From Hydractinia symbiolongicarpus (taxonomy: Eukaryota; Cnidaria; Hydrozoa; Anthoathecata; Hydractiniidae), in NCBI RefSeq assembly GCF_029227915.1, contig NC_079877.1:33259851-33323850 (forward strand): a stretch of DNA of 64,000 bases. Reading direction: 5' to 3'. Below are positions 14,601 to 26,291 of this stretch, piece by piece. The position numbers and the translations under genes were made by a program. Below the pieces are notes generated by a model. That model saw only the letters and a list, made by a program, of their open reading frames with translations, was not told the origin of the DNA and made no database searches. Position 1 is the stretch's first letter. The number at the start of each line of letters is the position of its first letter.

Positions 14601-15000
14601 AGTGTTTTTATTTTTGATGAGACGCTGAATAAAAGAAGTTTAATCGCCGGCAAACGAAAACCCGCCATTTCCCGTAAATCCCGGACTCGGCCCGCATCGT
14701 CAAAAGTATGCAAAAAAGTACCCAGGGAGTAAACTCATTTCCCGAACGATTTTTTAAATTATTTTTTCACCACTAAAACGCATGAGACTTGTACTTTTCA
14801 AAAATGTTTTCATTTTTGATGAGACGCTTAATGAAAGTGGTTTAATCGCCGGCAAAGGAAAACCCGCGATTTCCCGTAAATCCCGGGCTTGGCCCGTATA
14901 GTCGAATGTATACAAAGAAAGTACCCTGTGAGAAAACTCATTTCCAAAACGATTTTTTAAATTATCTTTTCACCACTAAAACGCATGAGACTTGTAGTTT
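5280..15000. repeat. Mosaic satellite zone with nested block duplications
   Basis: A distinctive monomer with AACCAAAAACCGCC occurs at 5721, 8564, 12218 and 13028, offsets of 2843, 3654 and 810 bp. A block with ACTAAACTGATTTCTCGAACG and a GATAAGAAGCTGAAT landmark variant repeats near 6.7, 7.3 and 9.5 kb, at 610 and then 2233 bp. These distances are close to 14, 18, 4, 3 and 11 monomers. A CACACAAAAAAACCCGCG variant marks the units near 6.94, 7.55, 9.78, 11.2 and 14.04 kb. The zone looks built by repeated in-register duplication of blocks of several sizes. No gene is visible. Confidence 0.8.
11760..13379. repeat. 810-bp tetramer duplicated in tandem
   Basis: Copy one is about 11760-12569 and copy two about 12570-13379. 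Private variants recur exactly 810 bp apart: AACGAAACCCGCG (one A short), AACCAAAAACCGCC, GTAGTTTTTAAAAATG and GATGGGACGC. The unit is 2 bp short of four full monomers because of small deletions carried in both copies. Divergence starts just after 13379 and just before 11760, which bounds the duplication. Confidence 0.8.
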
Positions 15001-18000
15001 TCAAAAGTGTTTTCATTTTTGATGAGAAGCTGAATAAAAGAAGTTTAATCGCCGGCAAACGAAAATCCGCGATTTCCCGTAAATCCCGGGCTTGGCCCGT
15101 ATAGTCAAAAGTATACAAAGAAAGTACCCTGTGAGTAAACTCATTTCCAGAATGATTTTTTAAATTATTTTTTCACCACTAAAACGCATAAGACTTGTAG
15201 TTTTCAAAAATGTTTTCATTTTTGATGAGACGCTGAATAAAAGAAGTTTAATCGCCGGCAAACGAAAACCCGCGATTTCCCGTAAATCCCTGGCTTGGCC
15301 CGTATAGTCAAAAGTATACAAAGAAAGTACCCAGGGAGTAAACTCGTTTCCCGAACGATTTTTTAAATTATTCTTTCACCACTAAAACGCGTGAGACTCG
15401 TACTTTTCAAAAGTGTTTTCATTTTTGATGAGACGCTGAATAAAAGAAGTTTAATCGCCGGTAAAAGAAAACCCGCGATTTCCCGTAAATCCCAGGCTTG
15501 GCTCGTATAGTTGAATGTATGTAAAGAAAGTACCCAGGAAGTAAACTGATTTCCCGAACGATTTTTTAAATTATCTTTTCACCACTAAAACGCATGAGAC
15601 TTGTAGTTATCACAAATGTTTTCATTTTTGATGAGACGCTGAATAAAAGAAGTTTAATCGCCTGTACACAAAAAACCCCGCGATTTCCCGTAAATCCCGG
15701 ACTGGGCCCGTATAGTCAAAAGTATACAAAGAAAGTACCCTGTGAGTATACTCATTTCCTGAACGATTTTTTAAATTATTTTTTCACCACTAAAACGCAT
15801 AAGACTTGTAGTTTTCAAAAATGTTTTCATTTTTGATGAGACGCTTAATGAAAGAGGTTTAATCGCCGGCAAACGAAAACCCGCGATTTCACGTAAATCC
15901 CGGGTTTGACCCGTATAGTCAAATGTATACAAAGAAAGTACCCTGTGAGTAAACTCATTTCCAAAACGATTTTTTAAAGTATCTTTTCACCACTAAAACG
16001 CATGAGACTTGTAGTTTTCAAAAGTGTTTTCATTTTTAATGAGACGCTGAATAAAAGAAGTTTAATCGCCGGCAAACGAAAACCCGCGATTTCCCGTAAA
16101 TCCCGGGCTTGGCCCGTATAGTCAAAAGTATACAAAAAAAGTACCCAGGGAGTAAACTCATTTCCCGAACGATTTTTTAAATTATTTTTTCACCACTAAA
16201 ACGCGTGAGACTTGTAGTTTTCAAAAGTGTTTTCATTTTTGATGAGACGCTGATTAAAAGAAGTTTAAACGCCCGCAAACGAAAACCCGCGATTTCCCGT
16301 AAATCCCGGGCTTGGCCCGTATAGTTGAATGTATATAAAGAAAGTACCCAGGGAGTAAACTAATTTCCCGAACGATTTTTTAAATTATTTTTTCACCACT
16401 AAAACGCATGAGACTTGTAGTTTTCAGAACTTTTTTCATTTTTGATGAGACGCTTAATGAAAGTGGTTTAATCGCCGGCAAACGAAAACCCGCGATTTCC
16501 CGTAAATCCGGGGCTTGGCCCGTATAGTCGAATGTATACAAAGAAAGTACCCTGTGAGTAAACTCATTTCCAAAACGATTATTGAAATTATCTTTTCACC
16601 ACTAAAACGCATGAGACTTGCAGTTATCAAAAAAATTTTCATTTTTGATGAGACGCTGAATAAAAGAAGTTTAATCGCCGGCAAACGAAAACCTGCAATT
16701 TCCCGGAAATAGCGGGCTTGGCCCGTATAGTTGAATGTATATAAAGAAAGTACCCAGGGAGTAAACTGATTTCCCGAACGATTTTTTAAATTATTTTTTC
16801 ACCACTAAAACGCGTGAGACTTGTAGTTTTCAAAAGTGTTTTCATTTTTGATGAGACGCTGAATAAAAGAAGTTTAATCGCCGGCAAACGAAAACCCACG
16901 ATTTCCCGTAAATCCTGGGCTTGGCCCGTATAGTCAAAAGTATACAAAGAAAGTACCCAGGGAGTAAACTCATTTCACGAACGATTTTTTAAATTATTAT
17001 TTCACCACTAAAGCCCATGAGACTTGTAGTTTTCAGAAATGTTTTCATTTTTGATGAGACGCTTAATGAATGTGGTTTAATAGCCGGCAAACGAAAACCC
17101 GCGATTTCCTGTAAATCCCGGGCTGGGCCCGTATAGTCGAATGTATAAAAAGAAATTACCCTGTGAGTAAACTCATTTCCAAAACGATTTTATAAATTAC
17201 CTTTTCACCACTAAAACGCATGAGACTTGTAGTTTTCAAAAATGTTTTCATTTTTGATGAGACGCTGAATAAAAGAAGTTTAATCGCCGGCAAACGAAAA
17301 CCCGCGATTTCCCGTAAATCCCGGGCTTGTCCCGTATAGTCAAAAGTATACAAAGAAAGTACCCAGGGAGTAAACTCATTTCCCGAACGATTTTTTAAAT
17401 TATTTTTTCACCACTAAAACGCGTGAGACTTGTAGTTTTCAAAAGTGTTTTCATTTTTGATGAGACGCTGATTAAAAGAAGTTTAATCGCCCGCAAACGA
17501 AAACCCGCGATTTCCCGCAAATCCCGGGCTTGGCCCGTATAGTTGAATGTATATAAAGAAAGTACCCAGGGAGTAAACTGATTTCCCGGACGATTTTTTA
17601 AATTATTTTTTCACCACTAAAACGCATGAGACTTGTAGTTTTCAGAACTGTTTTCATTTTTGATGAGACCCTTAATGAAAGTGGTTTAATCGCCGGCAAA
17701 CGAAAACCCGCGATTTCCCGTAAATCCGGGGCTTGGCCCGTATAGTCGAATGTATACAAAGAAAGTACCCTGTGAGTAAACTCATTTCCAAAACGATTAT
17801 TGAAATTATCTTTTCACCACTAAAACGCATGAAACTTGCAGTTATTAAAAATTTTTTCATTTTTGATGAGACGCTGAATAAAAGAAGTTTAATCGCCGGC
17901 AAACGAAAACCTGCAATTTCCTGTAAATAGCGGGCTTGGCCCGTATAGTTGAATGTATATAAAGAAAGTACCCAGGGAGTAAACTGATTTCCCGAACGAT

Positions 18001-21000
18001 TTTTAAAATTATTTTTTCACCACTAAAACGCGTGAGACTTGTAGTTTTCAAAAGTGTTTTCATTTTTGATGAGACGCTGAATAAAAGAAGTTTAATCGCC
18101 CGCAAACGAAAACCCGCAATTTCCCGTAAATCCTGGACTCGGCCCGTATAGTCAAATGTATACAAAGAAAGTACCCATGGAGTAAACTCATTTCACGAAC
18201 GATTTTTTAAATTATTATTTCACCACTAAAGCCCATGAGACTTGTAGTTTTCAGAAATGTTTTCATTTTTGATGAGACGCTGAATAAAAGAAGTTTAATC
18301 GCCGGCAAACGAAAACCCGCGATTTCCCGTAAATCCCGGGCTTGGCCCGTATAGTCAAAAGTATACAAAGAAAGTACCCAGGGAGTAAACTCATTTCCCG
18401 AACGATTTTTTAAATTATTTTTTCACCACTAAAGCCCATGAGACTTGTAGTTTTCAGAAATGTTTTCATTTTTGATGAGACGCTTAATGAATGTGGTTTA
18501 ATAGCCGGCAAACGAAAACCCGCGATTTCCTGTAAATCCCGGGCTGGGCCCGTATAGTCGAATGTATAAAAAGAAAGTACCCTGTGAGTAAACTCATATC
18601 CAAAACGATATTATAAATTACCTTTTCACCACTAAAACGCATGAGACTTGTAATTTTCAAAAGTGTTTTCATTTTTGATGAGACGCTGAATAAAAGAAGT
18701 TTAATCGCCCGCAAACGAAAACCCGCGATTTCCCGTAAATCCCGGGCTTGGCCCGTATAGTTGAATGTATATAAAGAAAGTACCCAGGGAGTAAACTAAT
18801 TTCCCGAACGATTTTTTAAATTATTTTTTCACCACTAAAACGCATGAGACTTGTAGTTTTCAGAACTGTTTTCATTTTTGATGAGACGCTTAATGAAGGT
18901 GGTTTAATCGCCGGCAAACGAAAACCCGCGAGTTCCCGTAAATCCGGGGCTTGGCCCGTATAGTCGAATGTATACAAAGAAAGTACCCTGTGAGTAAACT
19001 CATTTCCAAAACGATTATTGAAATTATCTTTTCACCATTAAAACGCATGAGACTTGCAGTTATCAAAAATGTTTTCATTTTTGATGAGACGCTGAATAAA
19101 AGAAGTTTAATCGCCGGCAAACGAAAACCTGCGATTTCCCGTAAATCCCGGGCTTGGCCCGTATAGTTGAATGTATATAAAGAAAGTACCCAGGGAGTAA
19201 ACTGATTTCCCGAACGATTTTTTAAATTATTTTTTCACCACTAAAACGCGTGAGACTTGTAGTTTTCAAAAGTGTTTTCATTTTTGATGAGACGCTGAAT
19301 AAAAGAAGTTTAATCGCCGGCAAACGAAAACACGCGATTTCCCGTAAATCCCGGGCTTGGCCCGTATAGTCAAAAGTATACAAAGAAAATACCCAGGGAG
19401 TAAACTCATATCCCGAACGATTTTTTAAATTATTTTTTCACCACTAAAACGCGTGAGACTTGTAGTTTTTAAAAGTGTTTTCATTTTTGATGAGACGCTG
19501 AATAAAAGAAGTTTAATCGCCGGCAAACGAAAACCCGCGATTTCCCGTAAATCCGGGGCTTGGCCCGTATAGTCGAATGTATACAAAGAAAGTACCCTGT
19601 GAGTAAACTCATTTCCAAAACGATTATTGAAATTATCTTTTCACCACCAAAACGCATGAGACTTGCAGTTATCAAAAATGTTTTCATTTTTGATGAGACG
19701 CTGAATAAAAGAAGTTTAATCGCCGGCAAACGAAAACCTGCGATTTCCCGTAAATCCCGGGCTTGGCCCGTATAGTTGAATGTATATAAAGAAAGTACCC
19801 AGGGAGTAAACTGATTTCCCGAACGATTTTTTAAATTATTTTTTTCACCACTAAAACGCATGAGACTTGTAGTTTTCAGAAATGTTTTCATTTTTGATGA
19901 GACGCTTAATGAAAGTGGTTTAATCGCCGGTAAACGAAAACCCGCGATTTCCCGTAAATCCGGGGCTTGGCCCGTATAGTCGAATCTATACAAAGAAAGT
20001 ACCCTGTGAGTAAACTCATTTCCAAAACGATTATTGAAATTATCTTTTCACCACTAAAACGCGTGAGACTTTTAGTTTTCAAAAGTGTTTTCATTTTTGA
20101 TGAGACGCTGAGTAAAAGAAGTTTAATCGCCAGCAAACAAAAACCCGCGATTTTCCGTAAATGCCGGGCTTGGCCCGTATAGTTGAATGTATATAAAGAA
20201 AGTACCCAGGGAGTAAACTGATTTCCCGAACGATTTTTTAAATTATTTTTTCACCACTAAAACGCATGAGACTTGTAGTTTTCAGAAATGTTTTCATTTT
20301 TGATGGGACGCTTAATGAAAGTGGTTTAATCGCCGGCAAACGAAAACCCGCGATTTCCCGTAAATCCGGGGCTTGGCCCGTATAGCCGAATGTATACAAA
20401 GAAAGTACCCTGTGAGTAAACTCATTTCCAAAACGATTATTGAAACTATCTTTTCACCACTAAAACGCATGGGACTTGCAGTTATTAAAAATGTTTTCAT
20501 TTTTGATGAGACGCTGAATAAAAGAAGTTTAATCGCCGGCAAACGAAAACCTGCGATTTCCCGTAAATCCTGGACTCAGCCCGTATAGTCAAAAGTATAC
20601 AAAGAAAGTACCCAGGGAGTAAACTCATTTCACGAACGATTTTTTAAATTATTATTTCACCACTAAAGCCCATGAAACTTGTAGTTTTCAGAAATGTTTT
20701 AATTTTTGATGAGACGCTTAATGAATGTGGTTTAATAGCCGGCAAACGAAAACCCGCGATTTCCTGTAAATCCCGGGCTGGGCCCGTATAGTCGAATGTA
20801 TAAAAAGAAAGTACCTTGTGAGTAAACTCATTTCCAAAACGATTTTATAAATTACCTTTTCACCACTAAAACGCATGAGACTTGTAGTTTTCAAAAGTGT
20901 TTTCATTTTTGATGAGACGCTGAATAAAAGAAGTTTAATCGCCGGCAAACGAAAACCCGCGATTTCCCGTAAATCCGGGGCTTGGCCCGTATAGTCGAAT

Positions 21001-24000
21001 GTATACAAAGAAAGTACCCTGTGAGTAAACTCATTTCCAAAACGATTATTGAAATTATTATTTCACCACTAAAGCCCATGAGACTTGTAGTTTTCAGAAA
21101 TGTTTTCATTTTTGATGAGACGCTGAATAAAAGAAGTTTAATCGCCGGCAAACGAAAACCCGCCATTTCCCGTAAACCCCGGACACGGCCCGTATAGTCA
21201 AAGGTATACAAAGAAAGTACCCAGAGAGTAAACTCATTTCCCGAACGATTTTTTAAATTATAATTTCACCACTAAAGCTCATGAGACTTGCAGTTTTCAG
21301 AAATGTTTTCATTTTTGATGAGACGTTATGAAAGTGGTTTAATCGCCGGCAAACGGAAACCCGCGATTTCCCGTAAATCCCGGACTCGGCCCGTATAGTC
21401 AAAAGTATACAAAGAAAGTACCCAGGGAGTATACTCATTTCCCGAACGATTTTTTAAATTATTTTTTCACCACTAAAACGCATGAAACTTGTAGTTTTCA
21501 AAAATCTTTTCATTCTTGATGAGACGCTGAATAAAAGAAGTTTAATCGCCGGCAAACGAAAACCTGCGATTTCCCGTAAATCCCGGACTCGGCCTGTATA
21601 GTCAAAAGTATACAAAGAAAGTACCCAGGGAGTAAAATCATTTCCCGAAGGATTTTTTAAATTATTTTTTACCACTAAAACGCATGAGACTTGTAGTTTT
21701 CAAAAATGTTTTCATTTTTGATGAGACGCTTAATGAAAGAGGTTTAATCGCCGGCAAACGAAATCCCGCGTTTTCCCGTAAATTCGGGGCTTGGCCCGTA
21801 TAGTCGAATGTATACAAAGAAAGTACCCTGTGAGTAAACTCATTTCCAGAACGATTTTTTAAATTATTTTTTCACCACTAAAACGCATAAGACTTGTAGT
21901 TTTTTAAAATATTTTCATTTTTGATGAGACGCTGAATAAAAGAAGTTTAATCGCCGGCAAACGAAAACCCGCGATTTCCCGCAAATCCCGGCTTGGCCCG
22001 TATAGTCAAAAGTATACAAAGAAAGTACCCAGGGAGTAAACTCATTTCCCGAACGATTTTTTAAATTATTTTTTCACAACTAAAACCCATGAGACTTGTA
22101 GTTTTCAAAAATGTTTTCATTTTTGATGAGACGCTTAATGAAAGAGGTTTAATCGCCGGCAACGAAAACCCGCGATTTCACGTAAATCCCGGGCTTGGCC
22201 CGTATAGTCGAATGTATACAAAGAAAGTACCCAGGGTGTAAACTCATTTCCCGAACGATTTTTTAAATTTTTTTCACCACTAAAACGCATGAGACTTGTA
22301 GTTTTCAAAAATGTTTTCATTTTTGATGAGACGCTGAATAAAAGACGTTTAATCGCCGGCAAACGAAAACCCGCGATTTCCCGTAAATCCCGGGCTTCGC
22401 CCGTATAGTCAAAAGTATACAAAGAAAGTACCCAGGGAGTAAACTCGTTTCCCGTACGATTTTTTAAATTATTTTTTCACCACTAAAACGCGTGAGACTT
22501 GTAGTTTTCAAAAATATTTTCATTTTTGATGAGACGCTGATAAAAGAAGTTTTATTGCCGGCAAACGAAAACCCGCCATTTCCCGTAAACCCCGGACTCG
22601 GCCCGTATAGTCAAAAGTATACAAAGAAAGTACCCAGGGAGTAAACTCATTTCCCATGTATACAAAGAAAGTACCCTGTGAGTAAACTCATTTCCTAAAC
22701 GATTTTTTAAATTTTCTTTTCACCACTAAAACGCATGAGACTTGTAGTTTTCAAAAATGTTTTCATTTTTGATGACACGCTGATTAAAAAACTTTAATCG
22801 CCGGCAAACGAAAACCCGCCATTTCCCGTAAACCCCGGACTCGGCCCGTATAGTCAAAAGTACACAAAGAAAGTACCCAGGGAGTAAACTCATTTCCTGA
22901 ACGACTTTTTATATTATTTTTGCACCACTAAAACGCATAAGACTTGTAGTTTTCAAAAATGTTTTCATTTTTGATGAGACGCTGAATAAAAGAAGTTTAA
23001 TCGCCGGCAAACGAAAACCCGCGATTTTCCGTAAATCCCGGGCTTGGCCCGTATAGTCAAAAGTATACAAAGAAAGTACCCAGGGAGTAAACTCATTTCC
23101 CAAACGATTTTTTAAATTATTTTTTCACCGCTAAAACGCATGAGACTTGTAGTTATCAAAAATGTTTTCATTTTTGATGAGACGCTGAATAAAAGGAGTT
23201 TAATCGCCGGCAAACGAAAACCTGCGATTTCCCGTAAATCCTGGACTCGGCCCGTATAGTCAAAAGTATACAAAGAAAGTACCCAGGGAGTAAACTCATT
23301 TCACGAACGATTTTTTAAATTATTATTTCACCACTAAAGCCCATGAGACTTGTAGTTTTCAGAAATGTTTTCATTTTTGATGAGACGCTTAATGAATGTG
23401 GTTTAATAGCCGGCAAACGAAAACCCGCGACTTCCTGTAAACCCCGGGCAGGGCCCGTATAGTCGAGTGTATAAAAAGAAAGTACCCTGTGAGTAAATTC
23501 ATTTCCAAAACGATTTTTTAAATTACCTTTTCACCACTAAAACGCATGAGACTTGTAGTTTTCAAAAATGTTTTCATTTTTGATGAGACGCTGAATAAAA
23601 GAAGTTTAATCGCCGGCAAACGAAAACCCGCCATTTCCCGTAAACCCCGTACACGGCCCGTATAGTCAAAAGTATACAAAGAAAGTACCCAGGGAGTAAA
23701 CTCATTTCCCGAACGATTTTTTAAATTATTATTTCACCACTAAAGCTCATGAGACTTGTAGTTTTCAGAAATGATTTCATTTTTGATGAGACGCTTAATG
23801 AAAGTGGTTTAATCGTCGGCAAACGAAAACCCGCTATTTCCCGTAAATCCCGGACTCGGCCCGTATAGTTAAAAGTATACAAAGAAAGTACCCAGGGAGT
23901 ATACTCATTTTCCGAACGATTTTTTAAATTATTTTTTCACCACTAAAACGCATGAGACTTGTAGTTTTCAAAAATGTTTTCATTCTTGATGAGACGCTGA

Positions 24001-24100
24001 ATAAAAGAAGTTTAATCGCCGGCAAACGAAAACCCGCGATTTCCCGTAAATCCCGGGCTTGGCCCGTATAGTCAAAAGTACACAAAGAAAGTACCCAGGG
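15000..24100. repeat. Heterogeneous satellite zone with GCAGTTATC/AATCCGGGG monomers
   Basis: Here the dominant monomers carry CGATTATTGAAATTATC, GACTTGCAGTTATC and AATCCGGGGCTTGG, or TTATTTCACCACTAAAGCCC. These are scarce in the left 15 kb and common again at 30-43 kb. A 1218-bp (six-monomer) repeat links about 16.45 and 17.67 kb. No unique sequence or gene is present. The right part (about 20.9-24.1 kb) is homologous to about 43.1-45.5 kb. Confidence 0.75.
22528..22770. repeat. Extended 243-bp monomer with internal 41-bp duplication
   Basis: The segment from GTATACAAAG to CATTTCCC occurs twice in a row inside one monomer: the first copy starts at 22617 and the second at 22658, giving a 41-bp step. 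The first copy has the CAGGGAG form and the second the CTGTGAG form preceded by ATGTATAC, which belong to different monomer types. The extension therefore looks like an out-of-register exchange between two types rather than simple slippage. The same structure occurs three more times downstream. Confidence 0.85.
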
Positions 24101-24785
24101 AGTAAACTCATTTCTCGAACGATTTTTTAAATTATTTTTTCACCACTAAAACGCGTGAGACTTGTAGTTTTCAAAAGTGTTTTCTTTTTTGATGAGACGC
24201 TGAATAAAAGAAGTTTAATCGCCGGCAAACGAAAACCCGCGATTTCCCGTAAATCCCGGGCTTGGCCCGTATAGTCAAAAGTATACAAAGAAAGTACCCT
24301 GTGAGTAAACTCATTTCCAGAACGATTTTTTAAATTATTTTTTCACCACTAAAACGCATAAGACTTGTAGTTTTCAGAAATGTTTTTATTTTTGATGAGA
24401 CGCTTGATGAAAGTGGTTTAATCGCCGGCAAACGAAAACCTGCGATTTCCCGTAAATCCCGGGTTTGGCCCGTATAGTCGAATGTATACAAAGAAAGTAC
24501 CCTGTGAGTAAACTCATTTCCAAAACGATTTTTTAAAGTATCTTTTCACCACTAAAACGCATAAGACTTGTAGTTTTCAAAAATGTTTTCATTTTTGATA
24601 AGACGCTGATTAAAAGAAGTTTAATCGCCGGCAAACGAAAACCCGCCATTTCCCGTAAACCCCGAACTCGGCCCGTATAGTCAAAAGTATAAAAAGAAAG
24701 TACCCAGGGAGTAAACTGATTTCGCAAACGATTTTTTATATCATTTTTTCACCACTAAAACGCATGAGACTTGTAGTTTTCAAAA

Positions 24786-26291
24786 ATGTTTTCATTTGCA
24801 AAGAAATCTTCTGTTAGTGGTGATTTTCCAGTTTTTATGTTGAAAAAGTTTATTCATATCTTTGTTCCTATCCTCACTAATATTATGAATTTTTGTTTAC
24901 AGTCTAATATTTTTCCTGATGATTTAAAACTTGCAGAGGTTATACCTGTTTTTAAGAAGGATGACTGTAATGATAAGGAGAACTATAGACCTGTTAGCTT
25001 GCTTCCCTGTTTATCAAAGGTTTTTGAAAGAATTATTCTTAATCAAATGCACACTTTTATGCATGACAAACTCAGCCCTCATCTATCAGGCTTCAGAAAG
25101 GGTTATAATACACAATATGCTCTCATTCGAATGATTGAACAATGGAAAAGCACACTTGATAATAAGGGTGTAGTTGGAGCAGTGCTAATGGACCTTTCAA
25201 AAGCTTTTGATACTATCAACCATGATTTGCTTATTGCAAAGCTGCATGCCTATGGTTTTTCTGAATCTTCTTTATTATTTATTCACTCATACTTGAAAAA
25301 TCGTTTTCAGAGAACCAGAATAAATTCTTCTTTTAGCGAATGGCTTCCTCTTCAAGTTGGAGTTCCACAAGGATCAATCTTAGGACCTCCTTTCTTCAAT
25401 TATTCTATAAACGATTTATTCTGGTTCATTATTCAATCATCCCTTTGTAACTTTGCAGATGATAACACCTTATATGCTTGTGAAAATTCATTAGAAGATG
25501 TAAAACAAACACTGCTTACTAATTTGGTCATAGTTAATAATTGGTTTTATGAAAATTACTTAGCAATAAATTTGAAAAAGTATCAATATATTGTATTAGG
25601 TCATCACGATGAAAGTTTGATATTTAACCATTTGAAAATTGCGTGTAAATCGTCTGTAGTGCTTCTTGGTGTTACGATTGACTCGAGACTAAACTTTCAT
25701 TCGCATGTCAAAAACATCTGTAATAAGGCTAGTAGGAAACTCAACGTGCTTCAAAGGATATCTTCCTTTTTGACACCCAAGATGAAGCGTTTTCTCTTCA
25801 ATTCATTTATTTTGTCTCAGTTTTCTTACTGTCCCTTAGTATGGATGTTTTGTGGAAAAGTTGCGAATAATCGAATCAATCGTATTCATGAACGTTGTCT
25901 AAGAATCATACAGGACGATATAAATGGCAGTTACGATGAACTTTTATCTTTATGTAATGTTAAAAATATTCACATCATCAATTTACAGAATTTAATGAAA
26001 GAGGTTTACAAATTTTTAAATGGATTGTCACCTCTATATATGAACGAGATATTTTCTGTTAGGGAAAACAAGTACAACCTTCGTTGCTTTAATTTGATCA
26101 GTCGACCAACTTGTCGGACAACGTACTATGGCTTAAATACTTTATCAAATATTGCCGGGAAGCTATGGATATCTGTGCCTGACGCTACAAAGAATGCTCC
26201 TTCTCTCGAAGACTTCCGTAGCTCAATAAAGTTTTGGGAAGGTGATGTTTGCACCTGTAAAATATGCATGGATATACCATACATATTTTAA
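24786..26291 (+). CDS. LINE reverse transcriptase, N-terminally truncated, fused to a satellite start codon
   Basis: A 501-residue frame encodes the RNA-dependent DNA polymerase that copies LINE RNA at a nicked target. Motifs seen in order: VIPVFKKDD (52-60), NYRPVSLLPCLSKVFERI (66-83), the SGFRKGYNTQ region (101-110), motif A LMDLSKAFD with catalytic D136, motif B GVPQGSILG (192-200), motif C FADD with D225 and D226, and LLGVTID (293-299). A thumb/connection region follows, ending in a WEGDVCTCKIC segment (C489, C491, C494) that resembles the short cysteine-containing tail of related LINE proteins. The catalytic aspartates are intact. After motif B the usual LLF is PFF (202-204), possibly a damaging change. 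The ATG and first four codons (24786-24797) are satellite sequence, so this start is accidental. The endonuclease domain is absent. Probably a dead but recent copy, with no stop or frameshift; no promoter was seen. Confidence 0.88.
   Translation: MFSFAKKSSVSGDFPVFMLKKFIHIFVPILTNIMNFCLQSNIFPDDLKLAEVIPVFKKDDCNDKENYRPVSLLPCLSKVFERIILNQMHTFMHDKLSPHLSGFRKGYNTQYALIRMIEQWKSTLDNKGVVGAVLMDLSKAFDTINHDLLIAKLHAYGFSESSLLFIHSYLKNRFQRTRINSSFSEWLPLQVGVPQGSILGPPFFNYSINDLFWFIIQSSLCNFADDNTLYACENSLEDVKQTLLTNLVIVNNWFYENYLAINLKKYQYIVLGHHDESLIFNHLKIACKSSVVLLGVTIDSRLNFHSHVKNICNKASRKLNVLQRISSFLTPKMKRFLFNSFILSQFSYCPLVWMFCGKVANNRINRIHERCLRIIQDDINGSYDELLSLCNVKNIHIINLQNLMKEVYKFLNGLSPLYMNEIFSVRENKYNLRCFNLISRPTCRTTYYGLNTLSNIAGKLWISVPDATKNAPSLEDFRSSIKFWEGDVCTCKICMDIPYIF

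Larger units (their letters stand above)
1..24797. repeat. 203-bp tandem satellite array, left part (about 122 monomers)
   Basis: The landmark GATGAGACGC recurs at 1, 204, 407, 610, 813, 1016 and onward at 203-bp steps, all in the same orientation, and the phase is kept up to the LINE junction. Each monomer has a GC-rich half (GCCGGC, then several CCCG tetranucleotides, then GGCCCGTATAG) and an AT-rich half (GATTTTTTAAATTA, then TTTTCACCACTAAAACGC, then the GTTTTCA repeats). Variants such as CTGATTAAAAG, CTGAATAAAAG, CTTATTGAAAG and CTTAATGAAAG after the landmark define recurring monomer types. No unique sequence interrupts this stretch and I see no gene in it. The array begins outside the window. 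The satellite family is not one I recognise. Confidence 0.97.

Noticed and set aside
24931-25134. Second + strand frame of 67 codons inside the LINE
   Set aside because: It overlaps the RT in another frame and shows no recognisable motif. The RT frame has all expected motifs.
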